44,919 nucleotides of DNA from Planctomycetota bacterium. Its GTDB lineage: Bacteria > Planctomycetota > UBA1135 > GCA-002686595. Positions 32,195 through 41,006 of this stretch are shown here, one piece after another. Under the pieces are notes generated by a model that ran no database searches, was not told where the DNA came from, and saw nothing but the letters and a program-made list of their open reading frames with translations. The position numbers and the translations under genes were made by a program. Each line of letters starts with the position of its first letter. Position 1 is the first letter of the stretch. Location: contig VGZD01000017.1 of assembly GCA_016872715.1 (NCBI GenBank), forward strand, positions 1 through 44,919, read 5' to 3'.

Positions 32195-33153
32195 CCTTCC
32201 TCGCAGTCGGCGCCGCGTCGATAGAGATTGTGCTCACCGCTCGGACGATGGCGGAAACGCTTGTAGCTCCACAGGTACTGCTCCGGCGCGGCCCGCACCA
32301 GCCGCTCCAACTCGCGGTTCATCGCCGCGGCCGCGCGGGCGACGTCCCCGCAGCGCAGCTCCGGCTCGCTCGCCTCGCAAAAGTGCACGCGAAACCCGCC
32401 CGCGACGCGCTCGCTCCAGCACAGGAACAGCGGCACGCCGGTCTTCTCGAGCAACTTGACCACCAAGGTGGTGGTGTTCGCGACCGGCCCGAAGAACGGC
32501 ACGAAGAGCCCCGCTCCACGGCCGGGGTCCTGATCCGGCAACACGCCCGCCACCTCGCCCTCGCGCAGCGCTCGGTGCAGCGCGCGCACGCCGCTCGCCC
32601 CGGCCGGCACGAGCCGCGCGCCGGTCCTCTGCCGCGCAACCATGTAGAAGGGCTCCATCTCCGCGATGGGAGGCGGCTTGTAGAGCGCCGTCAGCGGGAC
32701 TCTCGAGCCCACGTAGAGGCCGGTGAACTCCCACGCGCCGAGGTGCGGAGTGAGCAGCAGCACGCCACCCTGCGCGCGCGCCGCGAGGAACTGCTCTTCG
32801 CCGCGCACCTCGCGCGCGAGCGCGAGCACGCGCCGCGGCGGCCAGCACCACAGCGCCGGAAACTCCGCGATCGTCTGTCCAGTCTCGAGCAGGCTCGCGC
32901 GCTCGAGCGCGCGCCGCGCCGCGGCGTCGCGCTCCGGCCAGCACAGCTCGAGGTTGGTCCGCGTGGCCTGCCGCTCGCGCGTGTCGAAGCGCTCCAGCAC
33001 TCGACCGCCGAGGCGTCCCAACGCGCGCAGGACTCCCAAGGGCAGCAGCGCGAGCGCGCGCAACGCCGAGCGACTCAACGCCGCCGTCAGCGGCCGCGAG
33101 TTCGAGCGCAGGGGCCCGCCCCGCGCGGCTCGGCGCTCGACGTCGCCGACCAC
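32191..33153 (-). CDS. Lysophospholipid/lipid A acyltransferase (LpxL/HtrB family)
   Basis: A 320-residue member of the LpxL/HtrB family, which adds secondary acyl chains to lipid A or related glycolipids at the inner membrane. Family features are LLLTPHLGAWEFTGLYVG (the HxxxxE catalytic pair is H-LGAW-E), VPLTALYKPP, GVLPDQDPGRGAGLFVPFFG, and the C-terminal EQYLWSYKRFRHRP. A GTG at 33153 is preferred because the longer frame begins with TTG (33186) right against a hairpin with no room for a ribosome site. It opens a four-gene operon with overlapping starts. Confidence 0.86.
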   Translation of the reverse strand: MVGDVERRAARGGPLRSNSRPLTAALSRSALRALALLPLGVLRALGRLGGRVLERFDTRERQATRTNLELCWPERDAAARRALERASLLETGQTIAEFPALWCWPPRRVLALAREVRGEEQFLAARAQGGVLLLTPHLGAWEFTGLYVGSRVPLTALYKPPPIAEMEPFYMVARQRTGARLVPAGASGVRALHRALREGEVAGVLPDQDPGRGAGLFVPFFGPVANTTTLVVKLLEKTGVPLFLCWSERVAGGFRVHFCEASEPELRCGDVARAAAAMNRELERLVRAAPEQYLWSYKRFRHRPSGEHNLYRRGADCEEG

Positions 33154-33186
33154 CTGTCCCGTGGGATTGCGCCCTGACTGTTCCAA

Positions 33187-33219
33187 CGCGCGGAGACGGT
33201 ACGAGACCGCCTCCGCGCG
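33187..33219 (-). terminator. Terminator after the FG-GAP gene
   Basis: The stem CGCGCGGAG/CTCCGCGCG (9 bp) is extended, across one mismatch, by CGGT/ACCG around a 5-nt loop. It lies 25 nt after the FG-GAP stop (33245) and before the acyltransferase start. It has no strong U-tract, like the other terminators in this genome. Confidence 0.65.
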
Positions 33220-33244
33220 GGCAACCGCGCCGCGAGCGCGCCGA

Positions 33245-34951
33245 CTACGGCTGCACGGTGAAGAGCACCGCGTTGCTCAGGCTCGCTCCGCCATCGCGAT
33301 AGAAGATCTGGCAAAAGAGCGTGCTTCCGGCCGCCATCGCCATGTCCGTGCCCGTGCGGAAGTGAGCGTTCAGATCCTGCTGCACGAAGCCCGAGCAAAC
33401 CGAGCCCGTCGGCGAGCCCTGCGTACTCTGAGACGCGAGGCGCACGAAGGGCGCCTTCACGCACAGCCAGCCCGAGCCGTAGGGCGCGGCCTGTCCGTGG
33501 CGACCGTAGAACACAAAGCCGCTGGAGAGGCGCGCGACACCGTTGGCGCGCACGACGAACGGCGTGCTCGCGCTCACGCTCGGCGCGCCCGCCGTCGTGA
33601 GCGTCGCGACACAGCCCGAGAGGCTCGTACCCGCGGTGCAGTAGGTCGTGACCGGCAGCGGAGCGGCGCTGAACGCGCGCGCGCGACCGACGTCGAGGCT
33701 GGTCGCGCCCGCGTCGAACGTCGGCCAGCCCACCACGAAGTCGTCGAGCCCGTCACCGTTGACGTCGTCACCGCCGCCGACCGCGTGGCCGAGCATCTCA
33801 TCCACGGCCGAGCCGTAGACGCTGTGCAGCACGACGCCCGTGCGACCCGACCACACGCGCGCCATGCCAACGTTCGACAGTCCCTGATCCTTGAAGCGCG
33901 CCCCGCCGATCACGTCACTCCAGCCATCGCCATCGACGTCGCCCGCATGGGCGCACGAGCGCCCCATGTCGTCGGACGCGGCGGTGCCGCGGAAGTGGAA
34001 CAGCTGCGCTCCGTCGCGCCCGGAGTGAACGAACACGGAGCCGGAGTTCGCGCCTTGGTAGTCGGCGAAGGGCGAGCCGATGACGAAGTCGGGCCAGCCG
34101 TCGTTGTTCACGTCGCGACCGCCATCGACGCAGAACCCGAAGTTCTCGCCGGCGCTTCCGCCTTGGAAGAAGCGCAGCACCGCTCCGGTGCGTCCCGAGA
34201 AGACCCACGCGCGCCCCTGATCGTTGAACGTGTAGGTCGCCTGCGGCGCCCCGACGATCACGTCCGCGAAGCCGTCCTTGTCGACGTCGCCCGCGCCCGA
34301 CACGCTCATGCCGAGCACCGACACGCCCTGCGGCGAGTTGAACGTGCGCAGCACGCTGCCGTCGAGGCCGGAAAACAGGCGCGCCTCGCCGATGTTCGCG
34401 GTGTTCGTGCCCTTGGCGTAGGGTGCGCCGACGATCACGTCCGCGCGACCATCGGCGTTGACGTCGCCCGCACCGTCGACGGACATCCCAAACCAGTCGC
34501 CCGCGGCGTCTCCGTGCCACGTGAAGAGCACCGCGCCCGTGCGGCCGGACCAGACGCGCGCCATCCCGGCGTTGGAGCCAGCGGCATCGTGATTGGGCGC
34601 GCCCGCGACGACGTCGTTCCATCCGTCTGCGTCGACGTCGCCCGCGCACCCAACGCTCTCGCCGAGCCGATCTCCGGCGGCGGGTCCAGCGAAGCTGTAC
34701 AGCACGGCGCCCGTGCGACCGCTGACGACGGACACGCGGCCCGACGAGGCTCCGCTCGGATCCGCGAAGGGCGCGCCGACGGCGAACTCGGAGTGGCCGT
34801 CGCCGTCGAGGTCACCGAGCACGGTGATCGCGTCGCCGAGCTGATCTCCGCCATTGCCGCCGGTGGCGGTCTGTAGCGCGGTCTGGGCGGGCGAGAGCGC
34901 GGCGGTCGAGACGAGCGCCCAGCAGGCGAGAGTGAGTCGGTTGATCTGCAT
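33245..34951 (-). CDS. Secreted seven-bladed FG-GAP (integrin-like) propeller protein
   Basis: A 568-residue exported protein with a signal peptide (MQINRLTLACWALVSTAALSPAQ). Seven FG-GAP blades each carry a calcium-binding loop: DLDGDGHSE, DVDADGWND, DVNADGRAD, DVDKDGFAD, DVNNDGWPD, DVDGDGWSD and DVNGDGLDD. Each is followed by GAP or similar and by SGRTGAVL-type strands. A C-terminal 130-residue domain (from about YCTAGTSLSGC) contains several Cys residues and CQIFYRDGG, a module I associate with planctomycete secreted proteins. Such propellers bind ligands or partners and are not enzymes. The ATG at 34951 follows AAAGGAA at good spacing. Confidence 0.9.
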   Translation of the reverse strand: MQINRLTLACWALVSTAALSPAQTALQTATGGNGGDQLGDAITVLGDLDGDGHSEFAVGAPFADPSGASSGRVSVVSGRTGAVLYSFAGPAAGDRLGESVGCAGDVDADGWNDVVAGAPNHDAAGSNAGMARVWSGRTGAVLFTWHGDAAGDWFGMSVDGAGDVNADGRADVIVGAPYAKGTNTANIGEARLFSGLDGSVLRTFNSPQGVSVLGMSVSGAGDVDKDGFADVIVGAPQATYTFNDQGRAWVFSGRTGAVLRFFQGGSAGENFGFCVDGGRDVNNDGWPDFVIGSPFADYQGANSGSVFVHSGRDGAQLFHFRGTAASDDMGRSCAHAGDVDGDGWSDVIGGARFKDQGLSNVGMARVWSGRTGVVLHSVYGSAVDEMLGHAVGGGDDVNGDGLDDFVVGWPTFDAGATSLDVGRARAFSAAPLPVTTYCTAGTSLSGCVATLTTAGAPSVSASTPFVVRANGVARLSSGFVFYGRHGQAAPYGSGWLCVKAPFVRLASQSTQGSPTGSVCSGFVQQDLNAHFRTGTDMAMAAGSTLFCQIFYRDGGASLSNAVLFTVQP

Positions 34952-35197
34952 CGGTCGGTTCCTTTGGGGCAAGCTGTGAGAGCGAGGTGATCGCAGGGCC
35001 CGACAGGAAAGAGCGCCGCATTCAGCCAGTAGCACTGGATGCGGCGCCGTCGTCCCCACGACGGTGTCTTCTTCCGCGGGCGCTGACCGCCCGTCGCGCC
35101 CTGAGTTCGGCAGCGTCAAGGACCCGTCTTGAGCCCCGAGCGAGAAGTTCCTCCGGCCCCGCGGGGGCACCGGAAAGGAAGTCGCAATCAGCGCGGC

Positions 35198-37081
35198 TCA
35201 GCGCTCGCGAACCGCGTCCGCGGTGCCGAGGAAACGCGCGCACTCCGCCGCGAGGCGCTCGAGCGACGCCGCGCTGCGCTCGAGTGCCTCGCGCTGGTCC
35301 GCCACCAGCCTCCAGCGCTCATCCCAGACCGAAATCGCCATGCCCGCCGTGGGGACGCGCGGCACCCGCAACAGCCCGCTCTGCGTCCACACCCCCACGT
35401 CCTCCCAGCTCGCCACGACACACTCGCGCTGCGCTTGCGGCGCGAGCAGGTTGCCGCCGAGCGTCCAGCGCGCGCGCACGCTCGGATCGGCGCCGAGCAG
35501 CTCGAGCACCGTCGCGGGCACGTCGACGTGCGAAGTGCGCCTGCGCTCGGCGCCGCGCTCGATGTGCGGACCGAGCAAGAACAGCGGCACGCGCACCTGC
35601 TCCGGCGTGAAGTTGCCGGTGTGCCCCCAGTGTCCATGCTCCGCGAATTCCTCGCCGTGATCTCCGGTCACGACGACGAGCGTGCGCGCGAGCTCACCCG
35701 TGCGTTCGAGCTCGTCGAGCAAGTAGCCCGCGACGCGATCGGCGTGCAGGAGCGCGTTGCGATAGCGGTTGCGCACGAGCTCCTGCAACTGCGGATCGCG
35801 CGAACCCGCGAGCTCCACGTAGTCGATCTCGCGCGCATACGGTCGAAACGGATCGGCGTCGTCGGGGAAGTCGTACTTCTGGTGCGCCGAGTCGAGCAGC
35901 ACGAACGCGAAGAACGGTCGCTGGGGATCGCGCGCGCGCACGAACTCCAGACACGCCTCCGCCACGCGCTGGTCCCGCACGCTGGCGCGCGCGTCGCCGA
36001 ACTCGTCTCGCACGCAGGGGGCGATGCCCGACCACGCCGTGCGGCGGAACTCCGGATAGTCCATCGACGCGCTCGAGAACACGCCCGGCTGGTAGCCCGC
36101 CGCGAGCAGCGTGTCGAGCAGCACGGGCGCGCGCCCCGCTTCGAGCACGGGCCACCAGTACGAGCCGTGCAGACCGTAGAGCAGCGAGAACACGCCAAAG
36201 CGCGTGCCATTGCCGCCGCTGTAGTGGTCCTCGAACGTCCGCGCCGCCTGCGCGCGCGCGGCGAGCGCGGGTGTCGAATCCGCGCCCGCCATGTCGCCGC
36301 GCCACGAGTCGATGACGAGGAACAGCACGTTGGGGCGCGGGCCGTTCGGCGCGAGCACGGGCCACTCGCGCGGATAGGCGAGCTTCGCGCCCTCGCTCTC
36401 GATCGGCACCGACGGCCCGAGCTCCGCCGCCAGCGGCTCGGGCAGCATCGGCACGACGGAAACGCGTGGATACAACGGAAACGCTCGGCTCACGGCCGAC
36501 ACGCGCGCGTCCTGCTGCAGCTCCGCGCCCGCGTAGATCGACTTCTCGACGCCCACGGCGCACACGAGCATCGCGATCGCGATCGAGGCCGGTTTGCGCC
36601 AGCGCTGGGCGCGCGCCGCGCCGTGCTGCGAGCCCGCGAGCCAGCGCCAGGCGCACCATTGGAAGCCGAAGATCACGAGCGCGAGCCCGCTGCCGACCGC
36701 CCACACGCGCGGCCCGAGTCGATAGCTGTCCTCCGAGCCGCGCGTCGTGATCAGGTTCCACGCCGCCGAGTTGAAGTGGTAGCGAAACAGGCCCCACACG
36801 CGCGTGTCGATCACGAGCGCGAGCAGGAACAGCATCCACACGAGCGCCGCCGCGAACCCCAGCGCGTGCCCACGCAGGCGCGCGCGAGCGAGCAGCCAGA
36901 CCAGCGCACCGGGCGCGAGCGAGAGCGTGGCGACGGCCGAGAGCAACCCCAGATGCGCGAACAACCACAGCGTCGGCGAGCGGGGCAAGTGCTCGGCCTC
37001 CAGATACGAGAGCCCCACCAACGCCCCGATTGCGATGTTGGAGAGCCACAGCCACTGAGCAGCGGTGCGTTGAGATTCCAT
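35198..37081 (-). CDS. YejM/PbgA-like inner-membrane sulfatase-fold protein
   Basis: A 627-residue protein. The N-terminal 230 residues hold five hydrophobic segments, and the stretch WGLFRYHFNSAAWNLITTRG matches the DUF3413 part of YejM/PbgA. The periplasmic domain is alkaline-phosphatase/sulfatase-like: NVLFLVIDSWRGDM, then HYSGGNGTRFGVFSLLYG, VVVTGDHGEEFAEHGHWGHTGNFTPEQ and VRVPLFLLGP. Sulfatases need a Cys or Ser for the formylglycine. Here the DSWRGDM position resembles YejM, which is thought to be regulatory and not a sulfatase. YejM controls LpxC stability and lipid A levels in Enterobacteria; a similar role near an LpxL gene is inferred. Start at the ATG 37081. Confidence 0.87.
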   Translation of the reverse strand: MESQRTAAQWLWLSNIAIGALVGLSYLEAEHLPRSPTLWLFAHLGLLSAVATLSLAPGALVWLLARARLRGHALGFAAALVWMLFLLALVIDTRVWGLFRYHFNSAAWNLITTRGSEDSYRLGPRVWAVGSGLALVIFGFQWCAWRWLAGSQHGAARAQRWRKPASIAIAMLVCAVGVEKSIYAGAELQQDARVSAVSRAFPLYPRVSVVPMLPEPLAAELGPSVPIESEGAKLAYPREWPVLAPNGPRPNVLFLVIDSWRGDMAGADSTPALAARAQAARTFEDHYSGGNGTRFGVFSLLYGLHGSYWWPVLEAGRAPVLLDTLLAAGYQPGVFSSASMDYPEFRRTAWSGIAPCVRDEFGDARASVRDQRVAEACLEFVRARDPQRPFFAFVLLDSAHQKYDFPDDADPFRPYAREIDYVELAGSRDPQLQELVRNRYRNALLHADRVAGYLLDELERTGELARTLVVVTGDHGEEFAEHGHWGHTGNFTPEQVRVPLFLLGPHIERGAERRRTSHVDVPATVLELLGADPSVRARWTLGGNLLAPQAQRECVVASWEDVGVWTQSGLLRVPRVPTAGMAISVWDERWRLVADQREALERSAASLERLAAECARFLGTADAVRER

Positions 37082-37216
37082 TCGGAGCTCGAAGTCCGCG
37101 CGCGAGCGCGCGTGAACGAGGGGCCTTGCCGCCGCCGATCCACCGCGCGTGCGCCACCGTAGCCCGAGTTGGCGCGCGCGACAATCGCCGTACTGGCGGC
37201 GGACGGCCTCGGTCGC

Positions 37217-37222
37217 TAGACT
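37217..37222 (+). promoter_or_regulatory. -10 box of tRNA-Ser(GCU)
   Basis: TAGACT lies 12 nt before the mature tRNA 5' end, an expected distance for a -10 element. It identifies TAGA(A/C)T as a promoter element in this genome and supports the same call at thyX and elsewhere. No convincing -35 element was seen. Confidence 0.45.
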
Positions 37223-37234
37223 CCCGCGCCTTCC

Positions 37235-37327
<93 letters not shown>

Positions 37328-37419
37328 CCTTTCGCGCGCGCGACGCCGCGCCAGCAGGCCGCGCGCGCCGCGCCTGCCACTTGCGAAACCCACGCGCCCA
37401 GCGCAGCCTCTCGCCTACC

Positions 37420-37893
37420 GTGCGCGCGCCCCTCGAACGACTCCGGCCCGCTCCGTGCTTGCCGCTCGCGCTCGCACTCGCCGCCCTCGCGTCCTGCCAG
37501 GCCGAGCGCGCCCTGCGCATCACCTCCGAGCCGAGTCAGGCCGAAGTGCGCCTCGACGGCTCCAAGGTCGGCACGACGCCCTGCGAGGTGCCGTTCGAGC
37601 ACTACGGCGTGCGGCGCTTGACCCTCTACTTGCCCGGCTACGCGACCTACTCGCGCGTGCTGGAAATCGAGCCGCCGTGGTACGGGCAATTTCCCATCGA
37701 CATCTTCACCGAGGTGCTCATCCCGATCGGCTGGAGCGACATCCAGAAAGTCCACGTGCGGCTCGCGAAGGGCCAGAGCGTGCTGCTCGAACCAGACCTC
37801 GGCGGAGTGATCGAGCGCGCCGACCTCCTGCGCCACGCCGGACCCGCCGGTCCGCGCAAGCGCGCCGAGGCCGACCAGGACCAGCGACCGTGA
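37420..37893 (+). CDS. PEGA-domain lipoprotein
   Basis: A 157-residue lipoprotein. The signal ends in LALALAALASC (lipobox). The PEGA-like domain follows: LRITSEPSQAEVRLDGSKVGTTPCEVPFEHYGVRRLTLYLPGY, a small beta-sandwich found on cell surfaces and in secreted proteins of planctomycetes and others. The remaining 70 residues (IPIGWSDIQKVHVRL and LLRHAGPAGPRKR) are unassigned. The GTG at 37420 begins the signal peptide; an in-frame ATG lies far upstream inside the tRNA and is rejected. It overlaps murD by GTGA. Confidence 0.82.
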   Translation: MRAPLERLRPAPCLPLALALAALASCQAERALRITSEPSQAEVRLDGSKVGTTPCEVPFEHYGVRRLTLYLPGYATYSRVLEIEPPWYGQFPIDIFTEVLIPIGWSDIQKVHVRLAKGQSVLLEPDLGGVIERADLLRHAGPAGPRKRAEADQDQRP

Positions 37894-39275
37894 GCGCGCT
37901 CGACTTCGCCGGCCGCCGCGTCACGGTCATGGGACTGGGATTGCAGGGCGGAGGCGTCGAGGTCGTGCGCTTCCTCGCCGCGCGCGGCGCGCAGGTGACC
38001 GTCACCGACAAGCGCCCCGCCGAGCAATTGCGCGAGTCCCTCGACGCCATCGCGGCCCTGGGCGTGCGCACCGTGCTCGGGCTGCACCGCGAAGAGGACT
38101 TCACCACGGCCGAGGTCGTGGTCGCCAATCCGGCCGTCGCGCCGCACCACCCGCTGCTCGTCGCCGCGCGCGCGGCCGGAGTGCTCGTCACCAGCGAAAT
38201 GGCGCTGTTTCTCGCCGTCTGCCCCTCGCGCGTGGTGCTGATCACCGGCACGCAGGGCAAGAGCTCGACCACCCACGCCACCGCGCGCCTGCTCGAAGAA
38301 TCCGGCGCGCGCGTGCACTTGGGCGGCAACATCGGCCGGGCGCTGATTTCCGCGCTCGACGACATGCGCCCCGACGACCTCGCACTGGTCGAGATCTCCT
38401 CCTACCAGCTCGAGGCGCTGCCCGCGGGCTTGGGCCCCTGTGAGCGCGTGGCCGCCGTCGCCTGCGTCAACGTGCTCGCCGACCATCTCGAGCGCCACGG
38501 CACCGTCGCGGACTACGACGCGGCCAAGCGCCGCATCCTCGACCTCGCTCCGGCGAGCGCCACGGTCGTGCTGTCCGCCGACGACCCGCGCGTCGGCCGC
38601 TGGCCGGTGACGCGCGGCAACGTGCTGCGCTTCTCGACCGCGCCGCGCTCGCGCGCGCCGCTGCACATCGCCGACGGCGAGTTCCGGCTCGGCTCCGAGA
38701 CGCTCGGCCGCGTGGCCGACCTGCGTCTGGCGGGCGAGTTCCAGCGCGGCAACATGCTCGCGGCCCTCGGCCTCGCCCGCGCGCTCGGCGCCGCTCCGGC
38801 GTCCCTCGCGCGCGCCGTCGTCACCGTGCGCGGGCTCGAGCACCGCCTGCAGGACTTGGGCGAGTTCGACGGCCATCGCGTGTGGGACAACGGCATCTCG
38901 ACCACGCCGGACTCGACCGTGTCCGCGCTGCGGAGCATCGAGCGGCCGCTGGTGCTTCTGTGCGGCGGCCAAGCCAAGCAAGACCTGCCGCTCGGCGAGC
39001 TCGCGGCTCTGGCCCGCGAACGCGCGCGCGCCGTCGTGACCTTCGGTGGCTCGTCCGAGGCGCTCGCCGCCGAGTTCCGCGCCGCCGGCGTGCCGGTCTG
39101 CGCCACCGCGACGCTGCGCGAGGGCGTGGCGCGCGCGTGGGGCGAGCTGCGGCAGGGCGAGACGCTGCTGTTCTCGCCCGCCTGCGCCAGCTTCGACGAA
39201 TTCCTCAACTTCCGCGACCGCGCCCTGCGCTTCCGCGAGCACGTGCAGGCCGCCTGCGGCGCGCCGACCCGATGA
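37890..39275 (+). CDS. murD: UDP-N-acetylmuramoylalanine--D-glutamate ligase
   Basis: A 461-residue Mur ligase that adds D-Glu to UDP-MurNAc-L-Ala in the cytoplasm. Evidence: the N-terminal Rossmann motif VTVMGLGLQGGGVEVVRFLA, ATP loop GTQGKSSTTHA (residues 118-128), YQLEALP, the central LADHLERHGTVADYDAAKRRIL (with the DHL motif), the LEHRLQDLGEFDG segment, and the C-terminal LFSPACASFDEFLNFRDRG-like motif (here NFRDRALRF). The GTG at 37890 is set by the overlap with the PEGA gene stop. The presence of MurD shows that peptidoglycan precursors are made. The C-terminus overlaps the next gene by ATGA. Confidence 0.95.
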   Translation: MSALDFAGRRVTVMGLGLQGGGVEVVRFLAARGAQVTVTDKRPAEQLRESLDAIAALGVRTVLGLHREEDFTTAEVVVANPAVAPHHPLLVAARAAGVLVTSEMALFLAVCPSRVVLITGTQGKSSTTHATARLLEESGARVHLGGNIGRALISALDDMRPDDLALVEISSYQLEALPAGLGPCERVAAVACVNVLADHLERHGTVADYDAAKRRILDLAPASATVVLSADDPRVGRWPVTRGNVLRFSTAPRSRAPLHIADGEFRLGSETLGRVADLRLAGEFQRGNMLAALGLARALGAAPASLARAVVTVRGLEHRLQDLGEFDGHRVWDNGISTTPDSTVSALRSIERPLVLLCGGQAKQDLPLGELAALARERARAVVTFGGSSEALAAEFRAAGVPVCATATLREGVARAWGELRQGETLLFSPACASFDEFLNFRDRALRFREHVQAACGAPTR

Positions 39276-40192
39276 TCGCCCTCGGCACCCGAGAACTCGA
39301 GCTCCTCGCCGCGCGCCTCGCGCCCTACGCGCGCGCGCTGCTCGACCGCGCCGCGCACGCCGCGCTCCAGATCCACGCCGAAGAAGTCGGCCCCGAGCAC
39401 CTGCTCTCGACGTTGATGGAGGACGAGGACTGCGCCGCTCATCGCACGGCCGTGCACGCCTTCGCCGATCCCGCGACGATCTCCGACGAGGCGCGCGCGT
39501 GCGCGGCCGGGATCCTGATCTCTGGGTCGAGCACGGCCCTGCCGTTCTCCGCCCGCGGCGTGCTCGCCCTGCGCGGCGCGCGCGAGCGCGCGGCCCGACG
39601 CGGCGACGACCTCGTGCTCGTCCCCCACCTCGCGCTCGCGGCCTTCGACCAGCTCGACGCGGATCTGCGGGAGCTGTTCTGCGCCTCGGGCTGGAACCCC
39701 CTTGGCCTCGAGGCCCTCCTGCCCCGAGGCGAGGGCGGCGCGAGCGAGCAGGGCCACTTGTTCCGCTGTTTTTCCGACGACGCCAAGCGCGCGCTCTCGG
39801 CCTCGGCCAAGCTCGCCCGCGGCGGCGCAGCGCGCTCGATCTCGGCGGCGCACCTGTTCCAGAGCACGCTCGCCTTCGAGGCCCGCTTCGAGCGCGCCTG
39901 CGGCATGCCCGCGTCACGGGCCCGCATCGCACTGCGCGGTCGCCTCGAGGACGCCAGCGAGGTCCAAGGTGGCCCGCTCGGCCCCGACTCGGCCCTCGAG
40001 GCCTGCCTCGCCCGAGCGAAGGAGCACGCCGACAGCCTCGATCTGCTCGCCAGCTTGCAGGCCTGCGCGTCGAGCGAGCTCGCCGCGATCTTCGCCCGCC
40101 ACAGGCTGACCCCGGCCCTGCTCGCCCGCGCCCGCCTCGCCTTTTGCGACCCGGATGGAGCCCATCGAGCGCCGCCGCCGCGGATCCTATAG
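39272..40192 (+). CDS. Orphan Clp N-domain-like protein
   Basis: A 306-residue protein with degenerate Clp N-terminal (Clp_N) repeats and no ATPase domain. Three modules resemble the N-domain of the clpC product encoded downstream. The first contains EEVGPEHLLSTLMEDED. The second contains LPFSARGVLALRGARERAARRGDDL, close to the ClpC [24 protein letters not shown]. The third starts FRCFSDDAKRALSASAKLA, like FTDRAKKVMNLA. The modules lack many conserved residues, so it may be an adaptor or decoy for Clp substrates, or a truncated paralogue. The ATG overlaps the murD stop by 4 nt, so it is coupled to murD. Confidence 0.7.
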   Translation: MIALGTRELELLAARLAPYARALLDRAAHAALQIHAEEVGPEHLLSTLMEDEDCAAHRTAVHAFADPATISDEARACAAGILISGSSTALPFSARGVLALRGARERAARRGDDLVLVPHLALAAFDQLDADLRELFCASGWNPLGLEALLPRGEGGASEQGHLFRCFSDDAKRALSASAKLARGGAARSISAAHLFQSTLAFEARFERACGMPASRARIALRGRLEDASEVQGGPLGPDSALEACLARAKEHADSLDLLASLQACASSELAAIFARHRLTPALLARARLAFCDPDGAHRAPPPRIL

Positions 40193-40195
40193 ACT
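40190..40195 (+). promoter_or_regulatory. -10 box for the McsA-like gene
   Basis: TAGACT (within TATAGACT, 40188-40195) overlaps the Clp-N-like stop and lies 9 nt before the ATG at 40205. It implies a promoter inside the operon and a leaderless transcript. The same box precedes tRNA-Ser(GCU). Confidence 0.4.
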
Positions 40196-40204
40196 CTGCC
40201 GCGA

Positions 40205-40789
40205 ATGGACTCGGCCGCGAACGCGGCGCGCGCTCCGTTCGCTCCCGAGCCCAAGCCAACCATGCTGTGCGAGATCTGCAAGCTCGAACCCGCGACGGTG
40301 CACGTCATCCAACCCGCCCAGCACTTCGAGGTCTGCCCCGATTCGGGGACCGAGGTCTACAAGTTCAAGCCGACCGATCGCCACCTGTGCCAAGGCTGCG
40401 CCCAGAGCCAAGCCCTGACCAAGCCCGCGCTGCCGAACAACATCGCCGGGATGCTCAAGGCGGTCGAGGCGGCCGCGGCGAGCGCGCCCAAGGCGCGGCA
40501 GAAGGTCACGGCCTGCCCCGATTGCGGCATGACCCTGCGCGAGTTCCGCGCGCTGCAACGCCTCGGCTGCCCCAGGGACTACGAGGTCTTCGGCAAGGCG
40601 CTCGCCGAGGTGCTCGAACGCATCCACGGAGCCACGGCGCACGTCGGCCGCCTGCCGGGCATGGACGACGCCACGCACCAGCGCGAGCGGCGCATTCAGG
40701 AGCTGCAGAGCGCGCTCGACGCCGCCGTGCGCGACGAGGCGTACGAGGCCGCCGCGCGCCTGCGCGACGAGTTGCGCGCCATCCAGTAG
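40205..40789 (+). CDS. McsA-like zinc-finger/UVR-domain protein
   Basis: A 194-residue protein. The N-terminal half has the zinc-binding cysteines of McsA-like proteins: LCEICKLEPATVHV, then CPDSG, CQGC and CPDCGMTLREFRALQRLGC. The C-terminal 35 residues (RERRIQELQSALDAAVRDEAYEAAARLRDELRAIQ) form a UVR motif, which binds partners such as ClpC or UvrB. In Bacillus, McsA with the arginine kinase McsB works with ClpC; no mcsB is seen in this window. The ATG at 40205 follows a TAGACT box by 9 nt; a later ATG at 40262 is an alternative. It is followed by clpC on the same strand. Confidence 0.88.
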   Translation: MDSAANAARAPFAPEPKPTMLCEICKLEPATVHVIQPAQHFEVCPDSGTEVYKFKPTDRHLCQGCAQSQALTKPALPNNIAGMLKAVEAAAASAPKARQKVTACPDCGMTLREFRALQRLGCPRDYEVFGKALAEVLERIHGATAHVGRLPGMDDATHQRERRIQELQSALDAAVRDEAYEAAARLRDELRAIQ

Positions 40790-40978
40790 GCCGCGCGCGC
40801 GCTCGCCGCCGCGTCGGGGGGTGCGCGCCCCCGCGGCGCGGTCGGGCCTCCTTCGCCGCGCCGCCTAGGGGGCGGTGGAATCCTCGGCCCCCCCAACGCC
40901 ATCATGTGCGGCCCCGCGGGCCCGAAATCGGGCCTGCGGCCGCTGTTCTTCGGCCGGAACCGGTCAACCTCGGGCCCC
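40790..40978. other. Hairpin-rich intergenic leader before clpC
   Basis: This part of the 310-bp gap between the McsA-like gene and clpC has no gene. It holds three GC-rich hairpins: 40815-40833 (CGGGGG/CCCCCG), 40861-40875 (CCGCC/GGCGG), and the large 40908-40943 hairpin (listed separately). Confidence 0.5.
40908..40943 (+). terminator. Candidate terminator of the murD-McsA-like operon
   Basis: The 36-nt hairpin pairs GCGGCC with GGCCGC at its base and GGCCCG with CGGGCC at its tip (loop AAAT), with a small bulge between. TGTTCTT follows it. Its position, downstream of the McsA-like gene and before the clpC promoter, fits a terminator. Confidence 0.55.
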
Positions 40979-41006
40979 TTGAAGGCCGATGAGCAGACAC
41001 TAAGCA
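40979..41006 (+). promoter_or_regulatory. Possible sigma-70-type promoter of clpC
   Basis: TTGAAG (40979-40984) and TAAGCA (41001-41006) are separated by 16 nt, giving a -35/-10-like pair. It would leave a leader of about 85 nt before the ATG at 41100. No CtsR heptad repeat operator was seen near it. The ribosome site is weak (GGAG at 41086). Confidence 0.45.
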
